64,000 nt of DNA from CAVQBP01 sp963848195 (GCA_963848195.1 CAWKCY010000014.1:62001-126000), one strand, 5' to 3'; counted from the stretch's first letter, positions 16,995 through 25,998 are shown. Made by a program: numbers and translations. Notes: generated by a model from the letters alone, not told the origin.

Positions 16995-18272
16995 ATGTTG
17001 CAGACATTTAATCATATAGAAAAAGTTTCGGGTGAGCTTGAATTGCCCGGTGATAAGTCGATTTCTCATAGAGCAGTAATGTTTTCTTCTTTAGCTCAGG
17101 GGAGGTCTAAAATATTTAATTTATCAAATGGTCAGGATGTTATTTCAACCCAGAACTGTTTTAAGCAGCTTGGAGTAAGAATCGAAAACAGACATAATTT
17201 TGTAGAAGTTATTGGTAAGGGATTTAAAGGTTTTGATAAGCCTGGGAGCATTCTAGATGCGGGCAATTCGGGGACTACTGCGCGGTTAATATCCGGAATT
17301 TTAATAGCACAAAATTTTGAGTCCACTCTAACCGGAGATGAATCGCTTTCAAAACGTCCTATGAAAAGAATAATAACGCCATTAACTGCAATGGGGGGAA
17401 AGATAAAATCATCGGAAAACCTAACACTTCCATTATCATTTTATCCTCCGGAGGAAATTAGAGGGATAAATTATGAACTGCCGGTAGCAAGTGCTCAGGT
17501 TAAAAGTGCAGTTTTGCTGGCAGGGCTTCATTCTGATCAAATAACTTCTGTATCAGAGAAGTTCCCTTCAAGAGACCATACGGAAAAGATGCTAAATCTG
17601 AAGACAAAAATGAAAGATGACGGGAAAATAACCTTCGTTTCAAAAGATGATTACCCTGAATCTGCAACATATTTTGTTCCATCCGATATATCAACAGCCT
17701 CTTTTTTTATTATTTTATGTCTCCTATCCCCGGAATCCTCTCTTACTATGAAAAATATTTCATTAAATCCGACAAGAACCGGAATTCTGGATGTGCTCAG
17801 AAATATGGATGCTAAAATCGAAACGGAAAATATAAAGGAAATGAACGGTGAAACTTTTGGCGATTTAATTATTTACAGCAGCAAGCTTCATAATATTAAG
17901 ATTGAAGAAAAAATAATTCCCAATATTATCGACGAAATACCTATATTATCAGTTGCATCTATATTTTCAGTTGGGAAATTTGAAATTGATAAAATTTCAG
18001 AGTTAAGGTCTAAAGAAACCGATAGAATCAGGGCCATTTGTCACAATATGAAGCTGTTAGGCCTGGATGTTGAAGAAAAGGAAGACGGTTTTTCAATATC
18101 GGGAAAAATGAAAAATAATACTCCTGTTTTTGAAAGCTTTGGAGACCACAGAATTGCTATGGCATTTGGAATTTTAGCTTTGCTATTGAAAGATGGCGGC
18201 AGAGTTAATAACTTTGATTGTGTAAGTATTTCAAATCCTGATTTTTTAAATCAACTATCTAAAATAAGTTAG
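16995..18272 (+). CDS. aroA: 3-phosphoshikimate 1-carboxyvinyltransferase (EPSP synthase)
   Basis: A 425-aa protein of normal AroA length. LPGDKSISHRAVMFSSLAQG at the N-terminus binds phosphate, LDAGNSGTTARLISGIL is the second signature, and ELRSKETDRIRAI with ESFGDHRIAMAFG near the end complete the active site. It joins phosphoenolpyruvate to shikimate-3-phosphate in aromatic amino-acid synthesis. It is 10 bases upstream of an ABC ATPase gene. The motif 1 sequence matches the glyphosate-sensitive class I pattern less strictly; class was not determined. Confidence 0.95.
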   Translation: MLQTFNHIEKVSGELELPGDKSISHRAVMFSSLAQGRSKIFNLSNGQDVISTQNCFKQLGVRIENRHNFVEVIGKGFKGFDKPGSILDAGNSGTTARLISGILIAQNFESTLTGDESLSKRPMKRIITPLTAMGGKIKSSENLTLPLSFYPPEEIRGINYELPVASAQVKSAVLLAGLHSDQITSVSEKFPSRDHTEKMLNLKTKMKDDGKITFVSKDDYPESATYFVPSDISTASFFIILCLLSPESSLTMKNISLNPTRTGILDVLRNMDAKIETENIKEMNGETFGDLIIYSSKLHNIKIEEKIIPNIIDEIPILSVASIFSVGKFEIDKISELRSKETDRIRAICHNMKLLGLDVEEKEDGFSISGKMKNNTPVFESFGDHRIAMAFGILALLLKDGGRVNNFDCVSISNPDFLNQLSKIS

Positions 18273-18281
18273 GTAAAATAA

Positions 18282-19382
18282 ATGGCAGAAGTAATTTTAA
18301 AAGACGTAACAAAAGTCTATGAAGGCGGAAATATCGCAGCAAAAGATATTAATATAGAAGTAAAGGATAAGGAGTTTGTTGTACTTGTGGGACCTTCCGG
18401 CTGCGGGAAATCTACCACCTTGAGGATGATTGCGGGGCTGGAAGAAATAACTTCCGGGGATCTGTTAATCGGCGGAAGAAAAGTAAATGATGTATCCCCT
18501 AAAGACAGGGATATAGCAATGGTCTTTCAAAATTATGCTCTTTATCCACATATGACTGTTTTTGAAAATATGGCATTCGGCTTAAAGCTTAGAAAATTTC
18601 CTAAAGAAGAGATAAAAAGCCGCGTAAATGAAGCTGCAAAGATATTAGGACTCGAGCCTTATCTGGATAGGAAACCTAAAGCTTTATCAGGAGGTCAAAG
18701 ACAAAGAGTTGCCGTTGGAAGAGCAATTGTAAGGAAACCTAAAGTATTTTTATTTGATGAACCATTAAGTAATCTAGATGCAAAATTGCGTGTTCAGATG
18801 AGAACACAAATTTCCAAGCTGCATAATGATTTAAAAGCTACAATGATTTATGTTACACATGATCAGACTGAAGCAATGACTATGGGGGAAAGAATTGTCA
18901 TAATGAAAGACGGAAATATTCAGCAGATTGATACTCCTTTGAATTTATATAATTTCCCTAAGAATAAATTTGTAGCCGGTTTTATAGGCAGTCCATCAAT
19001 GAATTTTATTAAGGGTAAGATTGACAGCCAGCTCTCATTTTCAAGCGAAGGGGGGAATCTAAAACTTACATTAAACGGAATCCATAATGATAAATTAAAA
19101 AACTATTCCAATAAAAATATATGGATTGGGCTTCGTCCTGAAGATATATATGATGTAAAAACAACATCTGAAAATGCTAACTTTAGAAAAATAGAAACAA
19201 CACTTGAAGTAGTTGAGCCAATGGGGAATGAAATTTTCTTATATTTTTCTATTGATGGTGAACAATTTGTAGCAAGAATTCCTGCAAGAGAAAAACCGGA
19301 AGCTAATTCAAAGAGAGAATTATATATTGATACTTCCAAGCTTCATTTTTTTGAGGGGGAGAGTGAAGAGGCGATAAGTTAA
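18282..19382 (+). CDS. Sugar-type ABC transporter ATP-binding protein (UgpC/MalK/MsmX-like)
   Basis: A 366-aa ATPase of the MalK group: Walker A GPSGCGKST at residues 37-45, Q-loop FQNYALYPHMT, signature LSGGQRQRVAVGRA, Walker B VFLFDEPLSNLD, H-loop VTHDQ, then a TOBE-like regulatory region of about 130 residues. Such subunits power import of sugars or glycerol phosphate through the inner membrane. No permease or binding protein gene is nearby, so it probably serves one or several transporters encoded elsewhere, as MsmX does in Bacillus. It follows aroA by 10 bases, an unrelated partner. Confidence 0.9.
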   Translation: MAEVILKDVTKVYEGGNIAAKDINIEVKDKEFVVLVGPSGCGKSTTLRMIAGLEEITSGDLLIGGRKVNDVSPKDRDIAMVFQNYALYPHMTVFENMAFGLKLRKFPKEEIKSRVNEAAKILGLEPYLDRKPKALSGGQRQRVAVGRAIVRKPKVFLFDEPLSNLDAKLRVQMRTQISKLHNDLKATMIYVTHDQTEAMTMGERIVIMKDGNIQQIDTPLNLYNFPKNKFVAGFIGSPSMNFIKGKIDSQLSFSSEGGNLKLTLNGIHNDKLKNYSNKNIWIGLRPEDIYDVKTTSENANFRKIETTLEVVEPMGNEIFLYFSIDGEQFVARIPAREKPEANSKRELYIDTSKLHFFEGESEEAIS

Positions 19383-19384
19383 AA

Positions 19385-19454
19385 TCAGAAGTCGGAGATC
19401 GGAGGCCGGAGATCGGAGATCAGAAGTCGGAGATCAGAGATCAGAAGTCAGGAG
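19385..19454 (+). repeat. Ten-unit heptanucleotide tandem array
   Basis: The consensus unit is TC(G/A)GA(G/A)(A/G) repeated ten times without gaps: tcagaag, tcggaga, tcggagg, ccggaga and so on. It lies in the 105-bp space between the convergent ugpC-like and bshC genes and its last units form half of a large hairpin. Confidence 0.8.
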
Positions 19455-19489
19455 GATATGGGAACTGACTTTAGATCTCTGATCCTTTT
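19432..19489. terminator. Hairpin terminator between convergent genes
   Basis: gatcagagatc at 19432-19442 pairs perfectly with gatctctgatc at 19474-19484; inside, aagtca pairs with tgactt. A ctttt run follows on the plus strand. It likely stops transcription from the ABC ATPase side and may also act on the bshC side. Confidence 0.65.
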
Positions 19490-21125
19490 AAGTTAGGCTT
19501 ATTACTTGATGTTTAAACTTGTTTATCTCCAGTTCGTTAAATATTTGCTTTAAAATGTCCAATCCGTATTTGTGAGCGAAATAGAAAAAGTTTAGCTCCC
19601 TTTCCTGCAGGTTAGTATTCGGGTATAAAGAATTAATAGCTTTATCAATTTGTCTTAAAGTAACTTCATGTTTTTTCTTTTGCGCCTCTAAAGCTTTACT
19701 CTGCAGAATTTCCAGGTCATTAAAAATCTTCTGTTTATATTTTGTGCTTGCATCGCTTATAGTTTTATCAAATTCAAATAGTTTTTCTTTAAGCTGATCC
19801 AGAGCTATCTCTATTTTATTTGAGGTTTCTTTAAATATATCATCAAGAATTACCTTCGAAATGGACTGTACTATCTTTGTTTTCAGCTCATTCGGTTCCG
19901 CGAAAACATCCTGAACTTCAAGCTCGTATTTATTCAAAACCGAAGCGATATTTTTTTCAACTATTGTTAATGAAGCTCGCGGATAAATAATAGGTGTTTC
20001 TATTTCATATATTTTATACAGGGGGGTTACCTGCGCAAAATAAGCAATTTCACTTGGTCCTGCTATGTAAAAAGCAGTTGGTAAAACAAAATCCTGACAA
20101 ATAGGCCGTAACAATACATTAGGGCTAAAATTTTCCGGAGACTTTTCAATATTTTCTATTATTTCATCATGAGTAAATTTTTTTCTTTTTCTTTTAAGTC
20201 TGAATTCATTTTCAACAGGTTCAATTACAAATCTTCCTTCATCATTGCTGTAAAATAAATTTACCGGGTGTACTTTTACCTGTGCATGGTATAACTCTTC
20301 AAGTTTTGCACTTACATTTACTAATTTTTCGGTATGCAGCCTGAAATCATTTATCTCTTTTTTGAATATTGGCTTTAAGAGTAATTTAAACTGGGGGTCC
20401 TGCGGGTCGAATATTATTAGACCGTATTCATCAAAAAGCCATAAAATGAGTTCTCTGAAAGCTTCTTTAAATGAATTACCTGCACTATAAAAATTCTTCA
20501 GCTTATCTAAAATATTTCCTTTGAATTCCGTGTCTCTTAATTTCTTATTTAATTCATCAAAAAAAGCATTTATAGATTCATTTATTTTTAATTGACCGAC
20601 ACTACCTCGGTCTTCTTCATCATCTATTCCATCATTATAATTAATTTTTGATATTTCATTATTTTCATCAATAACATTTATACTCCTGACCTCATTAAAA
20701 TCGTGGTCATCACCCTCTAACCAGAAAATAGGAACAAATTTGTAGTCATCGTATCTCTCAGATAAATAATTGCTCAATTTAATTGCAGTTATTATTTTAT
20801 AAAAAGTATAAAGGGGGCCTCCGGCAATCCCTAATTGCTGTCCGGTTACTACCGCTAATGTGTTTCCTTCTTTTAGTAAGTCAATGTTTTTTAATGTTTT
20901 TTCAGATGGACTATAATTATTATATTGATTTTTCAAAATAGAAAATAGTTGTGAGCGATCAGGCTGCTGCCGGTTTCTTGAATCTTTAATAGATTTGAAT
21001 TTATTTAAATATTCTTCCTTGTTATTAAAGTTAAAATCATAAAAACCGCTTACTTTTTGAGGATCATAAAGGTAGTCTAAAAATATTTTTTGATTTGATG
21101 GAATTTCGTTAAAGTTTATAAACAT
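19488..21125 (-). CDS. bshC: Bacillithiol biosynthesis cysteine-adding enzyme
   Basis: A 545-aa protein of normal BshC length. The N-terminal Rossmann-like region has GNTLAVVTGQQLGIAGGPLYTFYKIITAI, then FVPIFWLEGDDHDFNEV, and RPICQDFVLPTAFYIAGPSEIAYFAQVTPLY in the core domain; the C-terminus is a long coiled coil (about residues 415-500). BshC adds cysteine to glucosaminyl-malate to make bacillithiol, the low-molecular-weight thiol of Firmicutes, Bacteroidota and some relatives. bshA and bshB are not in the window. The start ATG at 21125 fits the family N-terminus. Confidence 0.93.
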   Translation of the reverse strand: MFINFNEIPSNQKIFLDYLYDPQKVSGFYDFNFNNKEEYLNKFKSIKDSRNRQQPDRSQLFSILKNQYNNYSPSEKTLKNIDLLKEGNTLAVVTGQQLGIAGGPLYTFYKIITAIKLSNYLSERYDDYKFVPIFWLEGDDHDFNEVRSINVIDENNEISKINYNDGIDDEEDRGSVGQLKINESINAFFDELNKKLRDTEFKGNILDKLKNFYSAGNSFKEAFRELILWLFDEYGLIIFDPQDPQFKLLLKPIFKKEINDFRLHTEKLVNVSAKLEELYHAQVKVHPVNLFYSNDEGRFVIEPVENEFRLKRKRKKFTHDEIIENIEKSPENFSPNVLLRPICQDFVLPTAFYIAGPSEIAYFAQVTPLYKIYEIETPIIYPRASLTIVEKNIASVLNKYELEVQDVFAEPNELKTKIVQSISKVILDDIFKETSNKIEIALDQLKEKLFEFDKTISDASTKYKQKIFNDLEILQSKALEAQKKKHEVTLRQIDKAINSLYPNTNLQERELNFFYFAHKYGLDILKQIFNELEINKFKHQVISLT

Positions 21126-21239
21126 TTTGCTCCTACAATTTTAAAATATTATGTTGTAAACTAAGAAAATATAGTTTGCTTAACAAATTGGAAATATTCA
21201 CAATTCATTTCAATTTATGCTTGGATTCAAAGTAATCTT

Positions 21240-22265
21240 GTGGAAATTAATTTATTAAAATATTTTACATTCAATAGAGCATTAAATGTTCTGAAGATTA
21301 TTTCATCTTTTACAATTTCCAAAATAATCAGGGAGCCGGTTGTCTGGGGACTGCCTGTCTCATATTCTATTGAACCGACAAATCATTGCAACCTAAAATG
21401 CCCTGAATGTCCATCCGGTTTAGGTGCATTAACAAGACCATTAGGCTTATTAAAATTGGAGGCATTTAAAAAGATAATTGATCAGATAAAAGAAACCGGT
21501 TTTTACATTCAACTATTTTTTCAGGGGGAACCATATATAAATAAACAGCTCCCTGCAATGATAAAATATGCACGGGAAAATAACATCTATGTTTCAATTA
21601 GTACAAACGGACATTTTATAAATGAAAAAAATGTAGACTATATTCTGGAAAATGCACCAGATAAACTTATTTTTTCTATTGATGGTTTGGATGAGGAGAC
21701 ATACCAGGTTTACAGGGTAGGGGGGACTTTTAAACAGGCTGATGAAGGTTTACGATTATTTGCAAAAAGGAAAAAAGAGCTCGGAAAAAAAGCACCTTTT
21801 ATTGAATTTCAATTTATTGTTATGAAGCAGAATGAACATCAGTTAGATGATGTTCTAAAATATGGGAATGAAACAGGTGTTGATAAAGTCGTTTTTAAGA
21901 CTATGCAGGTTTCTTCGTACGATAATGCATTACATTTTCTGCCGTCAAAAGATAAACATAGCAGGTATAATATCGATAATAGTAATTATAAGATTAAGAG
22001 TGAGCTAAAGAATCATTGTTTTGCATTATGGAGGACATCTGTTATCACTTGGGACGGAAAAGTTGTTCCTTGCTGCTTTGATAAAGATGCAGATTTTGAA
22101 CTCGGTAAGTTGAATGGATTACCTGAAAATGGGATTAAGTCAATTTGGAAATCTTCTGCATACCAGGATTTCCGGAAAAGTATTTTAACAGACAGAAAAG
22201 GAAACAGCATGTGCAACAACTGCACTGAAGGATTAAAAATTAATATTATGAAAATTGAACAGTAA
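21240..22265 (+). CDS. Radical SAM/SPASM domain protein
   Basis: A 341-aa protein with the radical SAM Fe-S motif CNLKCPEC (Cys50, Cys54, Cys57), then LFFQGEPYINKQL, ISTNGHFI and IFSIDGLDEETYQ of the partial TIM barrel, and a C-terminal SPASM cluster with PCCFDKDADFELGKL and MCNNC for auxiliary Fe-S binding. It starts at GTG 21240, the only start upstream of the barrel. It probably modifies a peptide, lipid or sugar using a 5'-deoxyadenosyl radical. The next two genes encode a flippase-like membrane protein and a glycosyltransferase, hinting at an envelope glycolipid role. Confidence 0.88.
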   Translation: MEINLLKYFTFNRALNVLKIISSFTISKIIREPVVWGLPVSYSIEPTNHCNLKCPECPSGLGALTRPLGLLKLEAFKKIIDQIKETGFYIQLFFQGEPYINKQLPAMIKYARENNIYVSISTNGHFINEKNVDYILENAPDKLIFSIDGLDEETYQVYRVGGTFKQADEGLRLFAKRKKELGKKAPFIEFQFIVMKQNEHQLDDVLKYGNETGVDKVVFKTMQVSSYDNALHFLPSKDKHSRYNIDNSNYKIKSELKNHCFALWRTSVITWDGKVVPCCFDKDADFELGKLNGLPENGIKSIWKSSAYQDFRKSILTDRKGNSMCNNCTEGLKINIMKIEQ

Positions 22266-22269
22266 TCTT

Positions 22270-23256
22270 GTGAATAATACTTTAGCTAAAAATATTACTT
22301 TTAAAGATATTCTTATAAAGAATAAACAGACCGGCTATTTCTTTATAAAAGTGATCATAGCTGCAGGATTACTATTATTTATTATAAATAAAATAAATCC
22401 GAAGGAAATATTATCCGCCGTACTTTCTGCAGATTATTATTTAATAGTTCTATCATTTATCCTATCTTTTTTTAACATTTACTTACAATTTAAAAAATGG
22501 GAAACGGTCTGTACGGATTATTTAGATATTAAAAATAAAAAGAAAGTATTTTTGTCACTTTTCCATGGATTTGCCGGAGGAATCTTTACTCCTGCCCGGG
22601 TAGGTGAATACTTCAGCAGGGGGCTTGCATTAAGAGAAAAATCTCTTTTCCAGATTGCTGCAGCTACTTTTATCGATAAATTTTTCCCATTGCTAATAGT
22701 AGCGTTCTTCGGAGGAATTTCATTTATTTTTTATTTGAATGTCTCATATGGGTATCCGCTTTATTTATTATCGCTCATTTTTCTGTTTGCTGTTGTAATT
22801 ACTCTTTACCTTCTCAGGAAGGCATTTCAAGGTAGAATATTTAATTATATCCCGGATAGAATAAAGCAGAATAAAAAGGTAGTAAAAATATTACTGAATC
22901 TTGAGCAGCTTAAGAGATTTAACCCTAAATTTATACTGAAAATTACATTTATTTCAGTCTTTTTTTACTTTTGTTATTTAATCCAGTTCGTTGTTTTAAT
23001 TTCTGCTTTTTCACATAAGTTCAATTTCATTAAATATTTGTGGGATGGCAGTTTAATTATGTTCACCAAATCTATTATTCCGCAGATATCTTTAGGAGAA
23101 TTAGGAATCAGGGAAGGGGTTTCTGTATATTTTTTAACAAGAAGCGGGGAAATAGCATCCGTCGCTTTTAATGCTTCAATTATGCTTTTTCTGATTAATT
23201 TGGTTTTTCCATCCTTAATAGGCTTATTATTACTCTACAAGAAGGGCAATGATTAA
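22270..23256 (+). CDS. LPG synthase TM-domain-like membrane protein (UPF0104 type)
   Basis: About 328 residues with 8 hydrophobic helices. The pattern YYLIVLSFILSFFNIYLQFKKWETVC followed by FHGFAGGIFTPARVGEYFSRGLAL is typical of the lysylphosphatidylglycerol synthase transmembrane family, often used for lipid flipping or polar-lipid modification. The longer frame starts at TTG 22255, overlapping the radical SAM stop; I prefer GTG 22270 because it removes the overlap, but either is possible. The stop overlaps the next gene by 8 bases. Confidence 0.8.
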   Translation: MNNTLAKNITFKDILIKNKQTGYFFIKVIIAAGLLLFIINKINPKEILSAVLSADYYLIVLSFILSFFNIYLQFKKWETVCTDYLDIKNKKKVFLSLFHGFAGGIFTPARVGEYFSRGLALREKSLFQIAAATFIDKFFPLLIVAFFGGISFIFYLNVSYGYPLYLLSLIFLFAVVITLYLLRKAFQGRIFNYIPDRIKQNKKVVKILLNLEQLKRFNPKFILKITFISVFFYFCYLIQFVVLISAFSHKFNFIKYLWDGSLIMFTKSIIPQISLGELGIREGVSVYFLTRSGEIASVAFNASIMLFLINLVFPSLIGLLLLYKKGND

Positions 23257-24382
23257 TCTTTTAATTCTTCTTTTTATTATTTTATTATTTCACTACAGTT
23301 TTTTTCTTATTTCGGTTTTCAAGGGGTTATTGAGATTGAAAACGGTCAGGCTGAAAAAACCTCCGGAGGAATTTATTTCTATAATAATTCCTTTTCGAAA
23401 TGAAGAAGAAAATATAGAGGCAAATCTTAAAAGTATCGAAGCTCAGAACTATCCCGAAGAAAAATACGAAGTAATATATGTAGATGATTCTTCTAATGAT
23501 AATTCATCAAAAATACTTAAAGAATCAATCAATAATAAAAACATTAAAATTTTAACCCTTGCGGAAAAGGAGGGAGTAACTGCAAGGAAAAAAAGAGCTG
23601 TTAATTTCGGGATAGAAAATTCAGCCGGTGATATAATCGTAACTACAGATGCAGATTGTTTTTATTCTCCCGGCTGGTTAACGAACTTAGTCAGCACATT
23701 TGATAAAACTACAGGCTTTGTTTCAGGGCCGGTTGAATTTAACGGTCAAAGGAATATTTTTTCAGCACTGCAGAAAATAGAATTTGCGGGCTTAATCTTA
23801 ACCGGTGCAGGACTCATTGAAATTGGTCAACCGGTTATATGCAATGCTGCTAATATTGCATATAGAAAAAATATTTTCAATGAGATGAACGGTTTTGAAG
23901 ATCAGATGCATATTTCATCAGGTGATGATGGATTATTAATGCAGAAAATCCATAAATCAAAGAAATATAAAGTTAAATTTTGCTTAAATAGGGATGCTGT
24001 TGTTAGAACTAAACCATTAAGCTCTTTTATACAATTCTACCGTCAAAGAAAAAGATGGGCAAGTAAAAACATTTTTTATGATGATAAAAAGCTAATATTA
24101 AAATTAATATCAATATTCTTTTTCTATTTATCTCTAATAGTACAGATAATATTAGGATTTCTTTCTTCAAGTATTTTTTTCTTATCACTTCTGTTAAGCT
24201 TTTTTACAAAAGTTCTGCTGGAATATTTGATTCTTCAAAAGGGGAAAGAAATGTTATTTCCGGAATTAGAGATGAAATATTTTTTAATAGCGGAGCTTCT
24301 TCAGATTCCATATATAATAATTGCAAGCATCGGCGGGTTATTCGGTAATTTTATCTGGAAAGGGAGAAAAATAAAACGCTGA
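23249..24382 (+). CDS. Family 2 glycosyltransferase (membrane-anchored)
   Basis: A 377-aa protein with an N-terminal hydrophobic anchor, a GT-A domain (SIIIPFRNEEENIEANLKSI, VIYVDDSSNDNS, TTDADCFYSPGW with the metal-binding DxD, then SSGDDGLLMQKI and the QFYRQRKRWAS segment with the acceptor motif) and two or three C-terminal membrane helices. The QRxRW pattern marks processive or polyprenyl-linked GT2 enzymes of the inner membrane. It probably transfers sugar to a lipid carrier or envelope glycolipid. It overlaps the previous gene by 8 bases. Confidence 0.88.
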   Translation: MINLLILLFIILLFHYSFFLISVFKGLLRLKTVRLKKPPEEFISIIIPFRNEEENIEANLKSIEAQNYPEEKYEVIYVDDSSNDNSSKILKESINNKNIKILTLAEKEGVTARKKRAVNFGIENSAGDIIVTTDADCFYSPGWLTNLVSTFDKTTGFVSGPVEFNGQRNIFSALQKIEFAGLILTGAGLIEIGQPVICNAANIAYRKNIFNEMNGFEDQMHISSGDDGLLMQKIHKSKKYKVKFCLNRDAVVRTKPLSSFIQFYRQRKRWASKNIFYDDKKLILKLISIFFFYLSLIVQIILGFLSSSIFFLSLLLSFFTKVLLEYLILQKGKEMLFPELEMKYFLIAELLQIPYIIIASIGGLFGNFIWKGRKIKR

Positions 24383-24403
24383 TGTATACTTAAATTTATA
24401 AGT

Positions 24404-24461
24404 GTTCAATTTATTATACACCTCCACATTCAAATATGTGAATTCTAATAGAAAATTGAAC
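24404..24461. promoter_or_regulatory. Inverted repeat upstream of DUF6600 gene
   Basis: gttcaattt at 24404-24412 and aaattgaac at 24453-24461 are inverted 9-mers; inside lies a small cacat/atgtg hairpin (24425-24440). They are 56-113 bases upstream of the DUF6600 start, a suitable position for an operator. The role is inferred from position only. Confidence 0.4.
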
Positions 24462-24516
24462 TTTTTTCATGGCATATTCATTGAGTAACATTCGATAAAT
24501 GTTCAAGAGGTATATT

Positions 24517-25722
24517 ATGAAAAAGGTATTTTTAATTATAGTATTTTTAATAGCTGGTTTGGTTTTTCAAGCTAACGCAAATACCCTTCCGCAGAGCGGA
24601 GATCAATTTGGATTCTTTTATTCTTCTTTAGCTCCATACGGAGGATGGATACAACTGGATAATGGATTAACGGTTTGGCGCCCGAATACTATTCGCAATC
24701 ATTGGTCTCCTTATAGATATGGTCAATGGATATGGACAAATGATGGCTGGTACTGGGATTCTTATGAACCTTTTGGATGGATAACCTATCATTACGGCAG
24801 GTGGTACTATGATGATTATTACGGCTGGATATGGGTACCGGATGATCAGTGGGCTCCTGCCTGGGTAGAGTGGCGTTATGATGATGACTATATTGGCTGG
24901 GCTCCTCTTCCTCCATATGCTAATTTTTCTATAAATGTTGGGATTCAATTCAGTGCGAATTTTTTCACCCCTTATTCTCACTGGCATTTTGTTAGTTATA
25001 ATAATTTCTGCAGCCCTCATATTTCTAATTATTATATAAGTCATAAAAATGTGAATAATTTTTTCTCAAGGACTAAATATAGAACTGACTATGGATTTCA
25101 GGACGGACGGGTTGTAAATAGAGGTATTGATCTAGATATTATAAAAAGAAGATCGGGACAGGATATTAGAACCCGGCAGATTAGGCCAGTTTCAAATCCG
25201 GCTGACTTAAGAATGCAGGATAGGGATAGAAATAGAACAGAGATAAGGACTTTTATAGGATCAAGAGAAGAAATATCCCGAGGAGATACGAGAAATGTAG
25301 AATTCAGAAGAGCTGATAGGAATTCAACACTGGAAACTTCAAGAGTTGAGATCGGAAGAAGCCGTGACATGAGCAGGGAAGAGTTAATTAAGAGAAATAA
25401 TGATAATAATGTTATTAACAGGGAACCTGCTCCAAGAATCGACAATCGAAATCCGGATATTCAGAATAGAAGTATTCAGAGAGAAAGAACAGTTCCTCAA
25501 ACTCCCCAACCGCGAAGTAGTGAAATTGAAAGTAGAACCGGTAATGAAAGAAGTGTTAGAGAAACACCACGCGAAAATAAGCCTAATTATACTCCGCAGA
25601 GGACTGAAAGAAGCAATGAGGTTCAGAGAGCTAATCCTCCGCAGCAGAGAATTGAAAGAAATTCAGGCACGAACGAGAGACGCACCAACTCTAATAATAA
25701 TAGTCGCGAAAGAAAAAGGTAA
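24517..25722 (+). CDS. DUF6600 aromatic-rich exported protein with charged tail
   Basis: About 401 residues. A signal peptide (MKKVFLIIVFLIAGLVFQANA) is followed by a Trp/Tyr-rich domain of about 150 residues with repeated YG-x-W and WAPAWVEWR, GWAPLPPY motifs, the DUF6600 pattern. The second half, about 200 residues, is Arg/Glu/Asn-rich and low-complexity, and probably disordered. The start at 24517 is favoured over 24499 because aagagg at 24505-24510 is the ribosome binding site. Function of DUF6600 is not established; a periplasmic or surface role is likely. The gene ends with a strong terminator 28 bases later. Confidence 0.85.
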   Translation: MKKVFLIIVFLIAGLVFQANANTLPQSGDQFGFFYSSLAPYGGWIQLDNGLTVWRPNTIRNHWSPYRYGQWIWTNDGWYWDSYEPFGWITYHYGRWYYDDYYGWIWVPDDQWAPAWVEWRYDDDYIGWAPLPPYANFSINVGIQFSANFFTPYSHWHFVSYNNFCSPHISNYYISHKNVNNFFSRTKYRTDYGFQDGRVVNRGIDLDIIKRRSGQDIRTRQIRPVSNPADLRMQDRDRNRTEIRTFIGSREEISRGDTRNVEFRRADRNSTLETSRVEIGRSRDMSREELIKRNNDNNVINREPAPRIDNRNPDIQNRSIQRERTVPQTPQPRSSEIESRTGNERSVRETPRENKPNYTPQRTERSNEVQRANPPQQRIERNSGTNERRTNSNNNSRERKR

Positions 25723-25750
25723 GCAATCACACCAGCGTAACCTCCGAATA

Positions 25751-25780
25751 AAAGCAGTACTCGAGTACTGCTTTTTTTAT
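25751..25780 (+). terminator. Terminator with perfect 24-bp palindrome
   Basis: aaagcagtactc and gagtactgcttt form a perfect palindrome at 25751-25774, followed by T residues to about 25778. It ends the DUF6600 gene. Confidence 0.88.
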
Positions 25781-25805
25781 ACAATTTTTTGAAGTTAGCA
25801 TTTTT

Positions 25806-25914
25806 AAAGATGATATCTTTATTGGCTTCAGGGGGAGGGACCGAACTTAGAAAGTCCGGTGTTAACTTTTAGGGAAGTTGTTGATATCCGTGTTCAGTTC
25901 ACTAAAGTGAACTG
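25806..25914. repeat. Three consecutive palindromes upstream of DUF116 gene
   Basis: aaagatgatatcttt (25806-25820) is the third copy of the palindrome seen at 11044 and 11124. accgaactt/aagtccggt (25840-25860) forms a hairpin with one mismatch. cagttcact-aa-agtgaactg (25895-25914) has perfect 9-bp arms. The 276-bp gap 25723-25998 holds no gene. Confidence 0.65.
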
Positions 25915-25998
25915 CAATAGATTTTGGAATTTTATCTTGCATCTTATTCATTATTATTTATATTATTGTATATATAAAAAAGGGTTGTTCTATTTCCT

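Noticed and set aside
16854..17069. Minus-strand 71-residue frame upstream of aroA
   Set aside because: It overlaps the aroA start region, has no ribosome binding site and no recognisable domain.
24667..25044. Minus-strand 125-residue frame inside the DUF6600 gene
   Set aside because: It is antisense to a strongly supported gene and its Ile-rich composition mirrors Tyr/Asp-rich codons on the other strand.
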